Position numbers and translations under genes: made by a program
The notes under the pieces: model-generated
What the model was told of the DNA's origin: nothing
The model's database searches: none
What the model saw: the letters and a program-made list of their open reading frames with translations, nothing else
In this document: positions 7,415 through 14,939 of the stretch, one piece after another
Layout: every line of letters begins with the position of its first letter
How positions within the stretch are numbered: the stretch's first letter is position 1
Assembly (NCBI GenBank): GCA_949296355.1
Contig: CASFPS010000005.1
Coordinates: forward strand, 1 to 64,000
Direction: 5' to 3'
DNA length: 64,000 nt
Source of the DNA: an uncultured bacterium
GTDB taxonomy: Bacteria; Cyanobacteriota; Vampirovibrionia; Gastranaerophilales; Gastranaerophilaceae

Positions 7415-7897
7415 ATGTTAAATATAATACGCAAACTATATAATTGGATTACAGGTCTCAAAAAATATCACGCAATGAATATAATTGTAGTCCCTCAGGC
7501 AGTCTTATTTATATTATTTTATTTTTTCTGTATTATTGATAGTTCAATCGGATTATTTAAAACTCCTGATGAAGAGTCAATGTTAGGAGTATTAATTATC
7601 ATATTTTTGATTTTATACTTAAGCCTTATAAGTTTATCCATAGCAATTGCCATTATATATTCTATTTTCATTATCATCAAAGAAAAATCCAATAATATTA
7701 AAATTAGAATAAAATCAGATTTTATCTTAAGGAATAAGTTTTATCATATAATATTTATTTCTTCTATAATAAATTTTATAATAATGTTAATACTCTTACC
7801 TTTTGGTTTTTCTGTCTATTTCTTAACATTCATTTTAACATTCCCTGTTGCAGAAATATATGCTCTATATTCTTTTCTTATTCAACATCTTTTCTAA
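7415..7897 (+). CDS. Small integral membrane protein, candidate immunity protein
   Basis: 160 residues with four hydrophobic segments (NIIVVPQAVLFILFYFFCII; VLIIIFLILYLSLISLSIAI; FYHIIFISSIINFIIMLILL; FSVYFLTFILTFPVAEIY) and a basic loop between segments two and three. No family is recognised. Like the 5702 gene it runs against the prophage operon from its own promoter, and its end overlaps the end of the 407-residue effector-like gene by 33 nt. The two membrane genes share layout but no clear sequence similarity. An immunity role is inferred from the repeated arrangement; a holin or superinfection-exclusion protein is the main alternative. Confidence 0.6.
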   Translation: MLNIIRKLYNWITGLKKYHAMNIIVVPQAVLFILFYFFCIIDSSIGLFKTPDEESMLGVLIIIFLILYLSLISLSIAIAIIYSIFIIIKEKSNNIKIRIKSDFILRNKFYHIIFISSIINFIIMLILLPFGFSVYFLTFILTFPVAEIYALYSFLIQHLF

Positions 7898-9088
7898 TTC
7901 CTCTTGAGAAATTGTCACTGGAATATAAATCACATAAGGTTTTAATTTCTTTGCTGCCTGCTGATGAAAGGCATTATTATTTATACGATTTACAGCTTTT
8001 GTCTTTAAACTGTCTGTTAATTTTGTATTTAAATAATCAAAATCATAAAAATCACAAATTTTAAAACTTACAGAACCATCAGAGTTTTGCTTAATATCAT
8101 ATACATCAACAGAGTGTAAGACCAGAAACAAAGTCATTTTGTCGGAATATTTAATAGGATGAATCAATTCTTTATAAGTCGGAGCATCAAACTTAATACC
8201 TCCTTGTATTAACTCTCCCTTTAATTTTCCGGATTTTATATTTTCATAGTTATTAACTACAAAGTTTTTAATAATATCCGATTTTTTTATTAAAGTAACA
8301 ATCCTAGAATTTTCCTGTGGAAGTATTACATCAGTTTTTTCAAAAGTCGCCTTGTTTTCTTGTGAATTTACGTCCATTTTTAATGATTTAGCAATTTTAT
8401 TCTGCACTACTTTTTTGTCTACGTTATTTGGTAAATTAGATACTTTAAAGAACCGATTTCTAGCATTATCTTTTATAGCTTCGGGATTATTGGCTAAATC
8501 CAGCGATATTTTATAATAATCCTGTGCGATAACAAATCTGTCAAACGGGAGTTTTTCTGCCAGCCTTTTTTGAAAATCCTCTTCTGCTGTTAATTTATCA
8601 TTGCTATAGATTTCCGGCAAAGATTCTGGTTCTATAGATTTAACTTGTGGTAGAACTTCTTGTTCAACTTTTCCTTCCAAAAGCGGTGTTCGGTTGTTAT
8701 AATAATCTTCCAATAATTCTCTATCTAAAACGTCATCCAAATCATCCGGATTAACATAATCCCAATCATTTTCACTATTGGTATTTTGCTGATTGTTATT
8801 TTTTCCTTCACTGCTGCTTCCTGCATGCGCTGCACCGCAAGTGCGGATATAACCGCTGACTTCTGTTCCGTCAGAATGTGTATATCCGCTTACAGGATAA
8901 GAGCCGACACACTCTGAGCCGCTGCCGCCATTTGAGGTCCCGCCGCCTAATCCGGCACTATAGCCTGCAATATTGTCTCCTATCGGCAAAGAATCTATTG
9001 TATCAGACAAAATAGTTATCAAATCATTAAGTGATTCTTCATACATAAGACTCTCTATATATTCTTCCAAAGAACTGCGTTGTTGCAT
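7865..9088 (-). CDS. Modular phage-borne effector-like protein
   Basis: 407 residues in modules. Residues 1-45 are an acidic helix; about 45-100 form a Gly/Ser-rich region with SGYTHSDGTEVSGYIRTCG, a VxGYxRxDGTxVxGY-type motif I know from many surface and phage-associated proteins; about 100-140 are Asn/Asp-rich linker; and from about 180 to the end there is a globular domain with ALHS-like LVLHSVDVYDI, then ICDFYDFDYL, then NNNAFHQQAAKKLKPYVIYI. The last part has the look of a polymorphic-toxin C-terminus, but I cannot name the family. It starts from a GGAAAGG site next to a GGAGTAAAGCTCC hairpin. It lies just after the portal gene, where minor-head or injected proteins are encoded, and faces a convergent membrane-protein gene. 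Confidence 0.55.
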   Translation of the reverse strand: MQQRSSLEEYIESLMYEESLNDLITILSDTIDSLPIGDNIAGYSAGLGGGTSNGGSGSECVGSYPVSGYTHSDGTEVSGYIRTCGAAHAGSSSEGKNNNQQNTNSENDWDYVNPDDLDDVLDRELLEDYYNNRTPLLEGKVEQEVLPQVKSIEPESLPEIYSNDKLTAEEDFQKRLAEKLPFDRFVIAQDYYKISLDLANNPEAIKDNARNRFFKVSNLPNNVDKKVVQNKIAKSLKMDVNSQENKATFEKTDVILPQENSRIVTLIKKSDIIKNFVVNNYENIKSGKLKGELIQGGIKFDAPTYKELIHPIKYSDKMTLFLVLHSVDVYDIKQNSDGSVSFKICDFYDFDYLNTKLTDSLKTKAVNRINNNAFHQQAAKKLKPYVIYIPVTISQEELEKMLNKKRI

Positions 9089-9090
9089 AA

Positions 9091-9112
9091 AAACCTTTCC
9101 GGAGCTTTACTC
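9091..9112 (-). promoter_or_regulatory. Hairpin abutting the effector-like gene's ribosome site
   Basis: Read on the minus strand, GGAGTAAAGCTCC directly precedes the GGAAAGG ribosome site of the 9088 gene. The same arrangement (GGAGCAAAGCTCC then GGAAAGG) occurs before the portal gene at 11194-11214. Its effect on translation or mRNA processing is unknown. Confidence 0.45.
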
Positions 9113-9131
9113 CATATATTTTTTTACTTTG

Positions 9132-11186
9132 CTACTTATTTATTTTTTCTTCATTATTTTTTATAAATTTTCTTACTTTAGGATTTGTCAGAAGAATTCC
9201 CAGCAATTGTAAAAGTTTGCGGGAAGAGAAGTCGGCTCTGTTCATATTCTGTACTGCCGCCGGATTATTATTCACAAGAGCATTTTGCGCTTCGCCCGCC
9301 GGACTATTTTCTCCGACATTAAGCTTAGAGTTCTGATTACCGGCTAAAGGTACATTTACCCTTGCTCCTGCGTTAGGCACAGTATTCTGATTCCCAACTG
9401 AAGGGATATTTACCCCTGCCCCTGCCCCTGCTCCTACGTTAGGCTTGGTATTCTGACTACCGGCTAAAGATACATTTACCCCAGAGAGGAATCTTTCAGG
9501 GTTATCAACACCTTTTTGCTCAAAGTACCAGACAAATATTTCCTGAAGGTTCAGAGGGATGAGCGATGCAAAACGTTCCACGGCTTGAATTACAATATCT
9601 GCCTGCTGTGACTTCTGGGTTGTCATAGAAGAATCTGAATACATGTATTTGTAATCACCCTGACGCACAAAATCGTCAACTTCAATAACTTCCTGCTGGT
9701 TTTCGTGGTTTACAAATACGGTTTCTATACCGGATTTAAAGTCGGCACAAAGCTTTGCAACTTTTTCGACATTCGGGATAATCAAATCCTGATTAATTGT
9801 ATCCACAAGCATGGCAAGCCTAATCATCTGTCCTTGAGTCTTTGTGTTAATCTCTGTTGCAGTTTTAGAGGCGGAAGTTTCAACCGCGCCTATCATGTTC
9901 GGAAAAATTCCCGAGACTTCCGCCATCAGATCATTAAGGAAAGAAATATCGTCTAAAAAGACTGTCGGATTAAATGTAAGCTGCTGGAATGCGGCAGCCG
10001 GAGTCAGGTTATCGCCGTATTCAATGATTTTCCCCGGATAGAGGTTAATTTCATCCTCATCAAAAAAGCCTTCCGGAGCAAGAAGCGGCGGATTTTCATT
10101 AAGCGCTTGCAGATTGCAGGTACGGTTTAATAATTCTTCCTGAAAATGTGCCAGCGAAAGTATGGAATACAGCGGGCTTATACCTCGTTTAGTTTCCGGA
10201 TCTGTAATGAATGCTCCGTAAGAAAACGGATTAATTATGCCTTCGTTTTTGCCGAAAGAAGCCAGATATTTTCTCCCGACAACAACAGCATGCCAGTTTT
10301 TAAGCAGTGTTCCGTCAGAGAGTTTCAAATCTCCCCAGTGCTCAAGAACTTCTATAGTTGAACCTTTTACAACATCGTCTTTAGAATTTGTGTATTTGGA
10401 GTTGTTGTCATTAACCATTTTAGAGATTTCTTCTCTCTGTTCTTTTGAAAAATTGTAGTATTTATTCTCCAGAATTTCTGCCGGCGTTTTATAAACCCTG
10501 TAGATTTTAGGACAAGAATCCCAGTTATCTTTTTGTGAAGAATCAAATACCAGATCTGCCGGATTTACGGGATAAATGTACGGGTTATCATAAATTTTTC
10601 TTGTATCAGTCCAGTAGTTTTTACCCTTAGAAATTGCTTCCATAATAAGCGGAAGTTTTTGGACATCCGTTGTAAAAAGGTTTTTAAAAAAGTCGATAGG
10701 ACGGCGGTATTCTTCGTAGTTCTTTTTCCAGGAAGTATAAGAAATCAATTCGCCATAAAGCAGAGCGTTATCGATAATCTGGTCACAGGTTCTCTGGTAA
10801 TCCATTTTTTCAAGGATGTCCACAAGCATTGCTTTTTGTTTGTTGGAAGCGTTGTTTGAGTCGTGGTTTTCTCCGGATACGTCGAACATAGAATTAACAT
10901 TCGCATAAGTATTTCTCCATATATAAGCTTTCAAAGTCTGATAAAACATAAATGTCTTGCACATTTTAACCTTGGCTTTCCATTTCTGGTTTTTGTCGGA
11001 AATCGATTTAAAATCGTTTTTGAAAAAGATTTCATTAGCAAGTTTGGAAGCCATTTCAAGGTTTGATGCTCTTTTTGAGTTAAGTGAAGTAAAATCGGAA
11101 GTAATTTTTTTGATTAATCTTCCTTCTTCTTCCTTGCTCAAATTTTTAGTAGAGTTGTCTTCTGCAATAGTGTATTCAAATGCCAT
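9132..11186 (-). CDS. Phage portal protein
   Basis: 684 residues. The first ~550 match large portal proteins of podovirus-like phages: an N-terminal helical segment, FMFYQTLKAYIWRNTYANVNSMFDV, a middle region with VNPADLVFDSS, a GISPLYSILSLAHFQEELLN segment, and a long stem helix (MIRLAMLVDTINQDLIIPNV). The portal is the dodecameric DNA gate of the head. The C-terminal region from about residue 565 is unusual: three 18-residue units of the type GVNVSLAGSQNTKPNVGA with an extra GAGAG, then a basic tail. The DNA of these units resembles the intergenic 52-57 bp repeats. It starts from GGAAAGG. The packaging ATPase expected upstream is missing. Confidence 0.75.
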   Translation of the reverse strand: MAFEYTIAEDNSTKNLSKEEEGRLIKKITSDFTSLNSKRASNLEMASKLANEIFFKNDFKSISDKNQKWKAKVKMCKTFMFYQTLKAYIWRNTYANVNSMFDVSGENHDSNNASNKQKAMLVDILEKMDYQRTCDQIIDNALLYGELISYTSWKKNYEEYRRPIDFFKNLFTTDVQKLPLIMEAISKGKNYWTDTRKIYDNPYIYPVNPADLVFDSSQKDNWDSCPKIYRVYKTPAEILENKYYNFSKEQREEISKMVNDNNSKYTNSKDDVVKGSTIEVLEHWGDLKLSDGTLLKNWHAVVVGRKYLASFGKNEGIINPFSYGAFITDPETKRGISPLYSILSLAHFQEELLNRTCNLQALNENPPLLAPEGFFDEDEINLYPGKIIEYGDNLTPAAAFQQLTFNPTVFLDDISFLNDLMAEVSGIFPNMIGAVETSASKTATEINTKTQGQMIRLAMLVDTINQDLIIPNVEKVAKLCADFKSGIETVFVNHENQQEVIEVDDFVRQGDYKYMYSDSSMTTQKSQQADIVIQAVERFASLIPLNLQEIFVWYFEQKGVDNPERFLSGVNVSLAGSQNTKPNVGAGAGAGVNIPSVGNQNTVPNAGARVNVPLAGNQNSKLNVGENSPAGEAQNALVNNNPAAVQNMNRADFSSRKLLQLLGILLTNPKVRKFIKNNEEKINK
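9311..9482 (-). repeat. In-frame 54 bp repeats in the portal gene
   Basis: Read on the minus strand from 9482, units begin GGGGTAAATGTATCTTTAGC, GGGGTAAATATCCCTTCAG and AGGGTAAATGTACCTTTAGC. The unit is 54 bp (66 bp in the first, which has two extra GGGGCA hexamers). Each encodes 18 residues. Unit length and the landmarks GGGGTAAATGTA, CTTTAG, GGTAG and CAAGC match the intergenic repeat family (compare the inverted unit at 5112-5172). Confidence 0.65.
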
Positions 11187-11193
11187 TTTTTAT

Positions 11194-11214
11194 TCCTTTC
11201 CGGAGCTTTGCTCC
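11194..11214 (-). promoter_or_regulatory. Hairpin abutting the portal ribosome site
   Basis: On the minus strand, GGAGCAAAGCTCC (5 bp stem) is followed directly by GGAAAGG and, after AATAAAAA, the portal ATG. It is the same module as at 9091-9112. Confidence 0.45.
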
Positions 11215-11420
11215 AATTCTTATACATAAGCAGCGTAAAAACGCCTTTTTAATCGTTGTAAAAAAGTTAGTTGGTTTTCTATTTTCCCTCTCCCGCAAGG
11301 GGAGAGGGGATGTTAAAATAACCGTAGGTTGGGTGAAACCCAACAAAAACTTTATCAGTGTGTAAAAAGTTATTATCGGATTAATAAACCCTGCTGCATT
11401 TCTATATTATTGAAAATATC

Positions 11421-11759
11421 TTACGATTTCTTCCGAAGATTATCCTTCAGACACTTAATCAGAGGTAACAACAAACTCAACTCCTCATCCGTAGAATCAT
11501 ATATACATTCCAGTATTTCATTTCTGACTTTGTTTTCCTCTGTTAACATTGTCAATCCAAACTCTTCAAGCCCGATGTCTAAAACTTGTATTATTTTAAA
11601 GAATGCAGAAATTGAAGGCTGATGAATACCTGCTTCTATCTTACTTATATGTTTTTCACTTAAGTCAACAAGTTCTGCAAGCTTAGCCTGAGTTACGTGT
11701 CTTTTTCTGCGGAAATTTTTTATCTTGCGACCTATATAATCTTTATCATCAAAAGCCAT
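11421..11759 (-). CDS. XRE/Cro-type transcription regulator
   Basis: 112 residues. Residues about 9-65 form a helix-turn-helix: IGRKIKNFRRKRHVTQAKLAELVDLSEKHISKIEAG, with the recognition helix around LSEKHISKIE, followed by QPSISAFFKIIQVLDI. The C-terminal third is an acidic/leucine-rich helix likely for dimerisation. It is divergently placed from the glycan genes at 11936, with palindromes between them. In prophages such genes serve as repressors or control accessory genes; either is possible here. The ribosome site is AAGGACG-like. It sits at the boundary between the portal operon and the inserted glycan cassette. Confidence 0.8.
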   Translation of the reverse strand: MAFDDKDYIGRKIKNFRRKRHVTQAKLAELVDLSEKHISKIEAGIHQPSISAFFKIIQVLDIGLEEFGLTMLTEENKVRNEILECIYDSTDEELSLLLPLIKCLKDNLRKKS

Positions 11760-11844
11760 TTGGTATCGTCCTTCATACTTTTTGTTAGATTACATCACTT
11801 ATAAAAACGGTTTAATCCCTAATACAATACTAAATACATTAAAG

Positions 11845-11890
11845 TATCGAATACGATAATAAAATATCTTGTTTGTGATACCATGTATCA
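11845..11890. promoter_or_regulatory. Candidate operators between regulator and glycan genes
   Basis: Two inverted repeats lie in the divergent intergenic region: TATCG-AATA-CGATA (11845-11858) and TGATAC-CAT-GTATCA (11876-11890). Both contain the GATA/TATC half-site. The neighbouring XRE-type protein is the natural candidate to bind them, which is an inference. Confidence 0.45.
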
Positions 11891-11935
11891 AAAAGTTATG
11901 CATACAATACTTTGTAAATTTTAAGGATTATAACC

Positions 11936-12712
11936 ATGCTCAACAAAAAAGTTACGGTAGTGATACCAACACTGCAAAAGAACGCAAGCATCCTAAACAA
12001 GCTGATAAGTACACTTGAACAAGACAACGCTGTTGATGAGATTTTGTTGATAGATAATTCCTGTCAAGGGTTTTTGAATACAAGCAAAAAGCTTGAAGTT
12101 ATCAAGCCTGAATGCAATCTGTATGTCAATCCCTCCTGGAATTTAGGTGTTGAGAGAGCAAAAAATGAAATTGTCGCCCTTCTTAATGATGATATAATCA
12201 TACCTGATAATTTTTGCGGCAGGGTAATAAGCCGGATGTCACCGGAGATGGGAATTGTAGGTATGAACGGGACAAAAATTGAATCAATTTCCGATATCAA
12301 TCAAATCCCGGCGGCAGAAAATATTTATTTGGAACCTGCGTCATATATGGATTATTACTACGGAATAGCAATGTTTTTTTATAAAACCGGTTTTTGCAAG
12401 ATTCCTGACGAAATAAAAATTGTGTACGGAGACAGCTGGATTTTTACATCCTGTAAAAAACAAAAGAAACAGAATTACAGAATCAACGGATGTACAATTT
12501 ATCACTGGGGAAGTCTATCTTCCGGAATAAAGGAGTTTAATCCGATTGCAAAAAATGATTCCAAAATTTATAAAAAACTTACCGTAAAATGGTATGACAG
12601 ATTATTTTCTTACGAAGAATTATGGGACTATCACAAATTCAGAATGTTTGGATTAACTTTTAGGATAAAGAAGGATACCGGAGGAAAAAGTTATGCAAAA
12701 AACTCTAAATAG
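11936..12712 (+). CDS. Family 2 glycosyltransferase
   Basis: 258 residues. GT-A fold signs are clear: KVTVVIPTLQKN at the start (nucleotide-sugar binding strand), EILLIDNS, WNLGVERAKNEIVALLNDDI (the acidic pair LNDD standing for the metal-binding DxD), and later YGDSWIF and YHWGS. It transfers a sugar to an acceptor on the cytosolic side, most likely for a surface polysaccharide. The start is preceded by AAGGATTATAACC. The next gene overlaps its end by 20 nt, and that gene is also a glycan-synthesis protein, so the pair probably act together. Lying inside prophage genes, they look like lysogenic-conversion cargo. The exact sugar cannot be told. Confidence 0.8.
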   Translation: MLNKKVTVVIPTLQKNASILNKLISTLEQDNAVDEILLIDNSCQGFLNTSKKLEVIKPECNLYVNPSWNLGVERAKNEIVALLNDDIIIPDNFCGRVISRMSPEMGIVGMNGTKIESISDINQIPAAENIYLEPASYMDYYYGIAMFFYKTGFCKIPDEIKIVYGDSWIFTSCKKQKKQNYRINGCTIYHWGSLSSGIKEFNPIAKNDSKIYKKLTVKWYDRLFSYEELWDYHKFRMFGLTFRIKKDTGGKSYAKNSK

Positions 12713-13556
12713 AACTGCGGTTTTTGCGCATTATGATAAGAATAATCTTATACAGGATTATGTAGTATATTACATAAAAGAGTTAAAGAAAATTGCTGAT
12801 ACCATAATTTTTGTATCAGACAGTGATTTGCCGGATTCTGAACAAAATAAGATAAAAGATTTTACAGAAGTCATTATAGCAAAACCGCATGGCGAATATG
12901 ATTTTGGTTCATACAAAAGAGGTTTCCAATATCTTGAAACTGAAGGGATGTTAAATAATATCGATGAATTAATTTTTGCAAACGACAGCTGTTTCGGTCC
13001 TTTATTTGAACCGGAAAACCTCTGGCGGGAAATGGATAAGAAGCCTTGCGACTTTTGGGGCATAAGTTATAATCTATCCGGCTTATTACTACATGTGCAA
13101 AGTTATTTTCTTGTTTTCAAATCTCAGGTTTTTAAATCCGATGTATTCAAAGATTTTATACACGGAATAACTAAACAGGAATCCAAAGATGAGATTGTTA
13201 AAAAATATGAGATAAGATTATCACAAATCCTCATTGATAATAAATTTCTGCCTGAAACATATTTGAAATATGCAGGTGATATAGCGGGCGAATTAATGTT
13301 CACCCAAACAATGCCGCCTTTTATAAAAATAAGTCTTGCAAAAAGGGCTTATACTTTCATTTACAGGATTGTATTAAATCTTTCATACAACAAATACAAA
13401 CTCAAATATCCTCAGGAATTAATTTTTAATTATCTAAAAAAATACAGCGAGCCAAAGAGGCTGAGCTATAATATTCGTATTGTAAAAGGAATCTTTTTCC
13501 GTTTCAGATTAAAAGAGCGGAGATTATGTATTTTGGGCAGATGGTTTAGCTGGTAA
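12693..13556 (+). CDS. RgpF-like rhamnan/polysaccharide synthesis protein
   Basis: 287 residues. The opening RTAVFAHYDKNNLIQDYVVYYIKELKK, then IIFVSDSDLP, GEYDFGSYKRGFQYL, DELIFANDSCFGPL and FWGISYN are the hallmarks of the rhamnan synthesis protein F family. Members are linked with side-chain addition on surface rhamnose polymers or O-antigens. The gene overlaps the upstream glycosyltransferase by 20 nt, so the two are likely co-translated. The C-terminus is basic and hydrophobic. No signal peptide. It is followed by about 200 bp without a gene, containing a GGAGGGAAGG-type repeat fragment. Confidence 0.75.
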   Translation: MQKTLNRTAVFAHYDKNNLIQDYVVYYIKELKKIADTIIFVSDSDLPDSEQNKIKDFTEVIIAKPHGEYDFGSYKRGFQYLETEGMLNNIDELIFANDSCFGPLFEPENLWREMDKKPCDFWGISYNLSGLLLHVQSYFLVFKSQVFKSDVFKDFIHGITKQESKDEIVKKYEIRLSQILIDNKFLPETYLKYAGDIAGELMFTQTMPPFIKISLAKRAYTFIYRIVLNLSYNKYKLKYPQELIFNYLKKYSEPKRLSYNIRIVKGIFFRFRLKERRLCILGRWFSW

Positions 13557-13758
13557 TGATTTATGTTTAGAGTCCATAATCTTTATCGCCCCTTGCAGGT
13601 GAGCGACAAGTCTGGCGCATTCCTTCCCTGGAGGGAAGGTTAGGATGGGTGCTTTTTATAATCTCTGCATTCTTTCTTCTTCAGAATTACAGCCCCACTC
13701 CAGCATCTGTAGCTTTTGCACGGCTCAAGCACATTTTGGAAGAGTACATTTGTTTACA

Positions 13759-14163
13759 TCAAGCCCCATTCAAAAAATTCCTGCCTGAAAACATAAAAGT
13801 TTTTCCGGACTTTCGCTTAAACCCGCATCTTAAAAGACATAGCGCGGAAGCTCTATTCTGCGCTTCCGCATAAATATTACAATTAAACCAGCTTAAAGAA
13901 AGCTTTAAACACTCAAGATTTAATTTAAACATTTTTCTTTTTGCAAAGCCGTTAAGAAAAAGAAGCCCTTCTTCATCCACAAAATAATAAATCCCGCCGA
14001 TAAGTTTGTCATCATCAAGAAAGGTATAGAAAAAAGTATTGTCTCTGATGAATTCAAAAGAGTTGGTATCCTTAATTTTATCTTGGGATTTCTCGTACAG
14101 CTCTTTTATTTCTCTTTCATAAAGAGAAAATTCTCTGTCTTTCGGTATCAAAACTCTTATCAT
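13759..14163 (-). CDS. GNAT-like phage protein
   Basis: 134 residues. The arrangement MIRVLIPKDREFSLYEREIKE, FFYTFLDDDKLIGGIYYFVDEEG, LFLNGFAKRKMF, AEAQNRASALCLLRCGFKRK is that of a small acyltransferase fold (strand-helix-strand with a late AxxLxxRxGF helix). Similar proteins occur in the early-late region of podovirus-like phages. The acetyl-CoA loop (usually RxxGxG/A) is poorly conserved here, so activity is doubtful. It overlaps the preceding 99-residue gene by 4 nt (ATGA), which implies translational coupling. Function is unknown. Confidence 0.55.
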   Translation of the reverse strand: MIRVLIPKDREFSLYEREIKELYEKSQDKIKDTNSFEFIRDNTFFYTFLDDDKLIGGIYYFVDEEGLLFLNGFAKRKMFKLNLECLKLSLSWFNCNIYAEAQNRASALCLLRCGFKRKSGKTFMFSGRNFLNGA

Positions 14164-14459
14164 ATCTTATCTTTGCTCAAACCCTCTACAATATTAATTT
14201 CCGGCTCCTCGTTTTGCGGAAGTTCATTGTCCAAACCAAGTGCAAGCCGCTGCCCTTTTTGCACTTTCCCGATTGCAGATATTATAAAATCAATCGTTCC
14301 TATTGTGTTTTTGGGAATATCCAAAAACTCAAATTCCGCATACTTTATATCATGCGCAAACTCCGTCAGAAGAAACTCCAGAACAGAAAGCGCTTTGTCA
14401 TACAATTCGATATGTTTTTCGTTAATTTTATGTTTTTTATCTTTAGCACTCTTAGCCAT
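14160..14459 (-). CDS. Small phage protein, possible terminase small subunit
   Basis: 99 residues, helical: KINEKHIELYDKALSVLEFLLTEF, then TIGTIDFIISAIGKVQKGQRLALGLD and an acidic tail. The phrase KxQKGQRLALGLD and the gene position before a GNAT-like gene are reminiscent of small terminase-type proteins of podovirus-like phages, but I see no helix-turn-helix. The call is tentative. The large terminase subunit that should follow is not present: the next structural gene in this direction is the portal at 11186, with a glycan cassette in between. Overlap of 4 nt with the following gene shows they form one transcript. Confidence 0.4.
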   Translation of the reverse strand: MAKSAKDKKHKINEKHIELYDKALSVLEFLLTEFAHDIKYAEFEFLDIPKNTIGTIDFIISAIGKVQKGQRLALGLDNELPQNEEPEINIVEGLSKDKI

Positions 14460-14484
14460 AAAAACCTCAAAATAAAAAGAAAAA

Positions 14485-14558
14485 GACCGGAGAAAAAAGG
14501 GGTAATCTTCACAAGGAGTTTGTGACGAGAGAGAAAGGTGAAACGATGTTCTCCGGTC
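14485..14558 (-). terminator. Nested hairpin ahead of the small phage genes
   Basis: Outer 10 bp perfect stem GACCGGAGAA (14485-14494) / TTCTCCGGTC (14549-14558) around a 54 nt interior that itself holds TCACAA-GGAGT-TTGTGA (14509-14525). On the minus strand the outer stem is followed by TTTTTCTTTTTATTTT. It could be a terminator for the 14568 gene or an attenuator for the genes that follow. Confidence 0.5.
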
Positions 14559-14567
14559 AGAAATCTT

Positions 14568-14939
14568 TTAAAAACTTTTTACCAATTCTTTGTTACCGTA
14601 AAAATCGCAGGCATACTGTTTTGTTAATTCGCGTCTGCCCGATTTTACGCTTTTATTTACGCCGTAAACCCAGCCAAAAGGTTTAGATTTGAATTTAGAG
14701 TAATTGTATTCGCGCAAAGAATAAACAATTTCCTCCCTAAGCCCCAGCATCAAATCATTAGCTCTCACCCCTGAAACAGAAGTTTTGTTCATCACTCCGT
14801 CAAATCTCCATTCTGAAAGCTCCGCAACCGGCTTTGAACATATCGGGCAAAACCCTATGGATAATTTTCTGGACGAAAACAAATCATTATCCCTGAGATA
14901 ATAAACATCATCAGGGTTAAATTGACAGCAATGACGCAC
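14568..14939 (-). CDS. Small cysteine-containing phage protein
   Basis: 123 residues. It has CCQF near the start and a CPIC pair at about residues 31-34, then a basic helical C-terminus (VNKSVKSGRRELTKQYACDFYG). A zinc-binding role is possible but only one clear CxxC pair is seen. I do not recognise the family. Its position as the first gene of the minus-strand phage block, separated from the next gene by a structured terminator-like element, suggests an early or regulatory function. The start follows TAGGAGG on the minus strand. To the right lie repeats and then host genes, so this marks the right edge of the prophage remnant. Confidence 0.55.
   Translation of the reverse strand: MRHCCQFNPDDVYYLRDNDLFSSRKLSIGFCPICSKPVAELSEWRFDGVMNKTSVSGVRANDLMLGLREEIVYSLREYNYSKFKSKPFGWVYGVNKSVKSGRRELTKQYACDFYGNKELVKSF

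Noticed and set aside
13649-13873. 74-codon plus-strand frame near the GNAT-like gene
   Set aside because: It is the shadow of the minus-strand gene at its right half and has no ribosome site.
1368-14939. Gene transfer agent instead of a prophage remnant
   Set aside because: No large terminase, no tail genes and a broken gene are present; a working particle cannot be made from this block alone.
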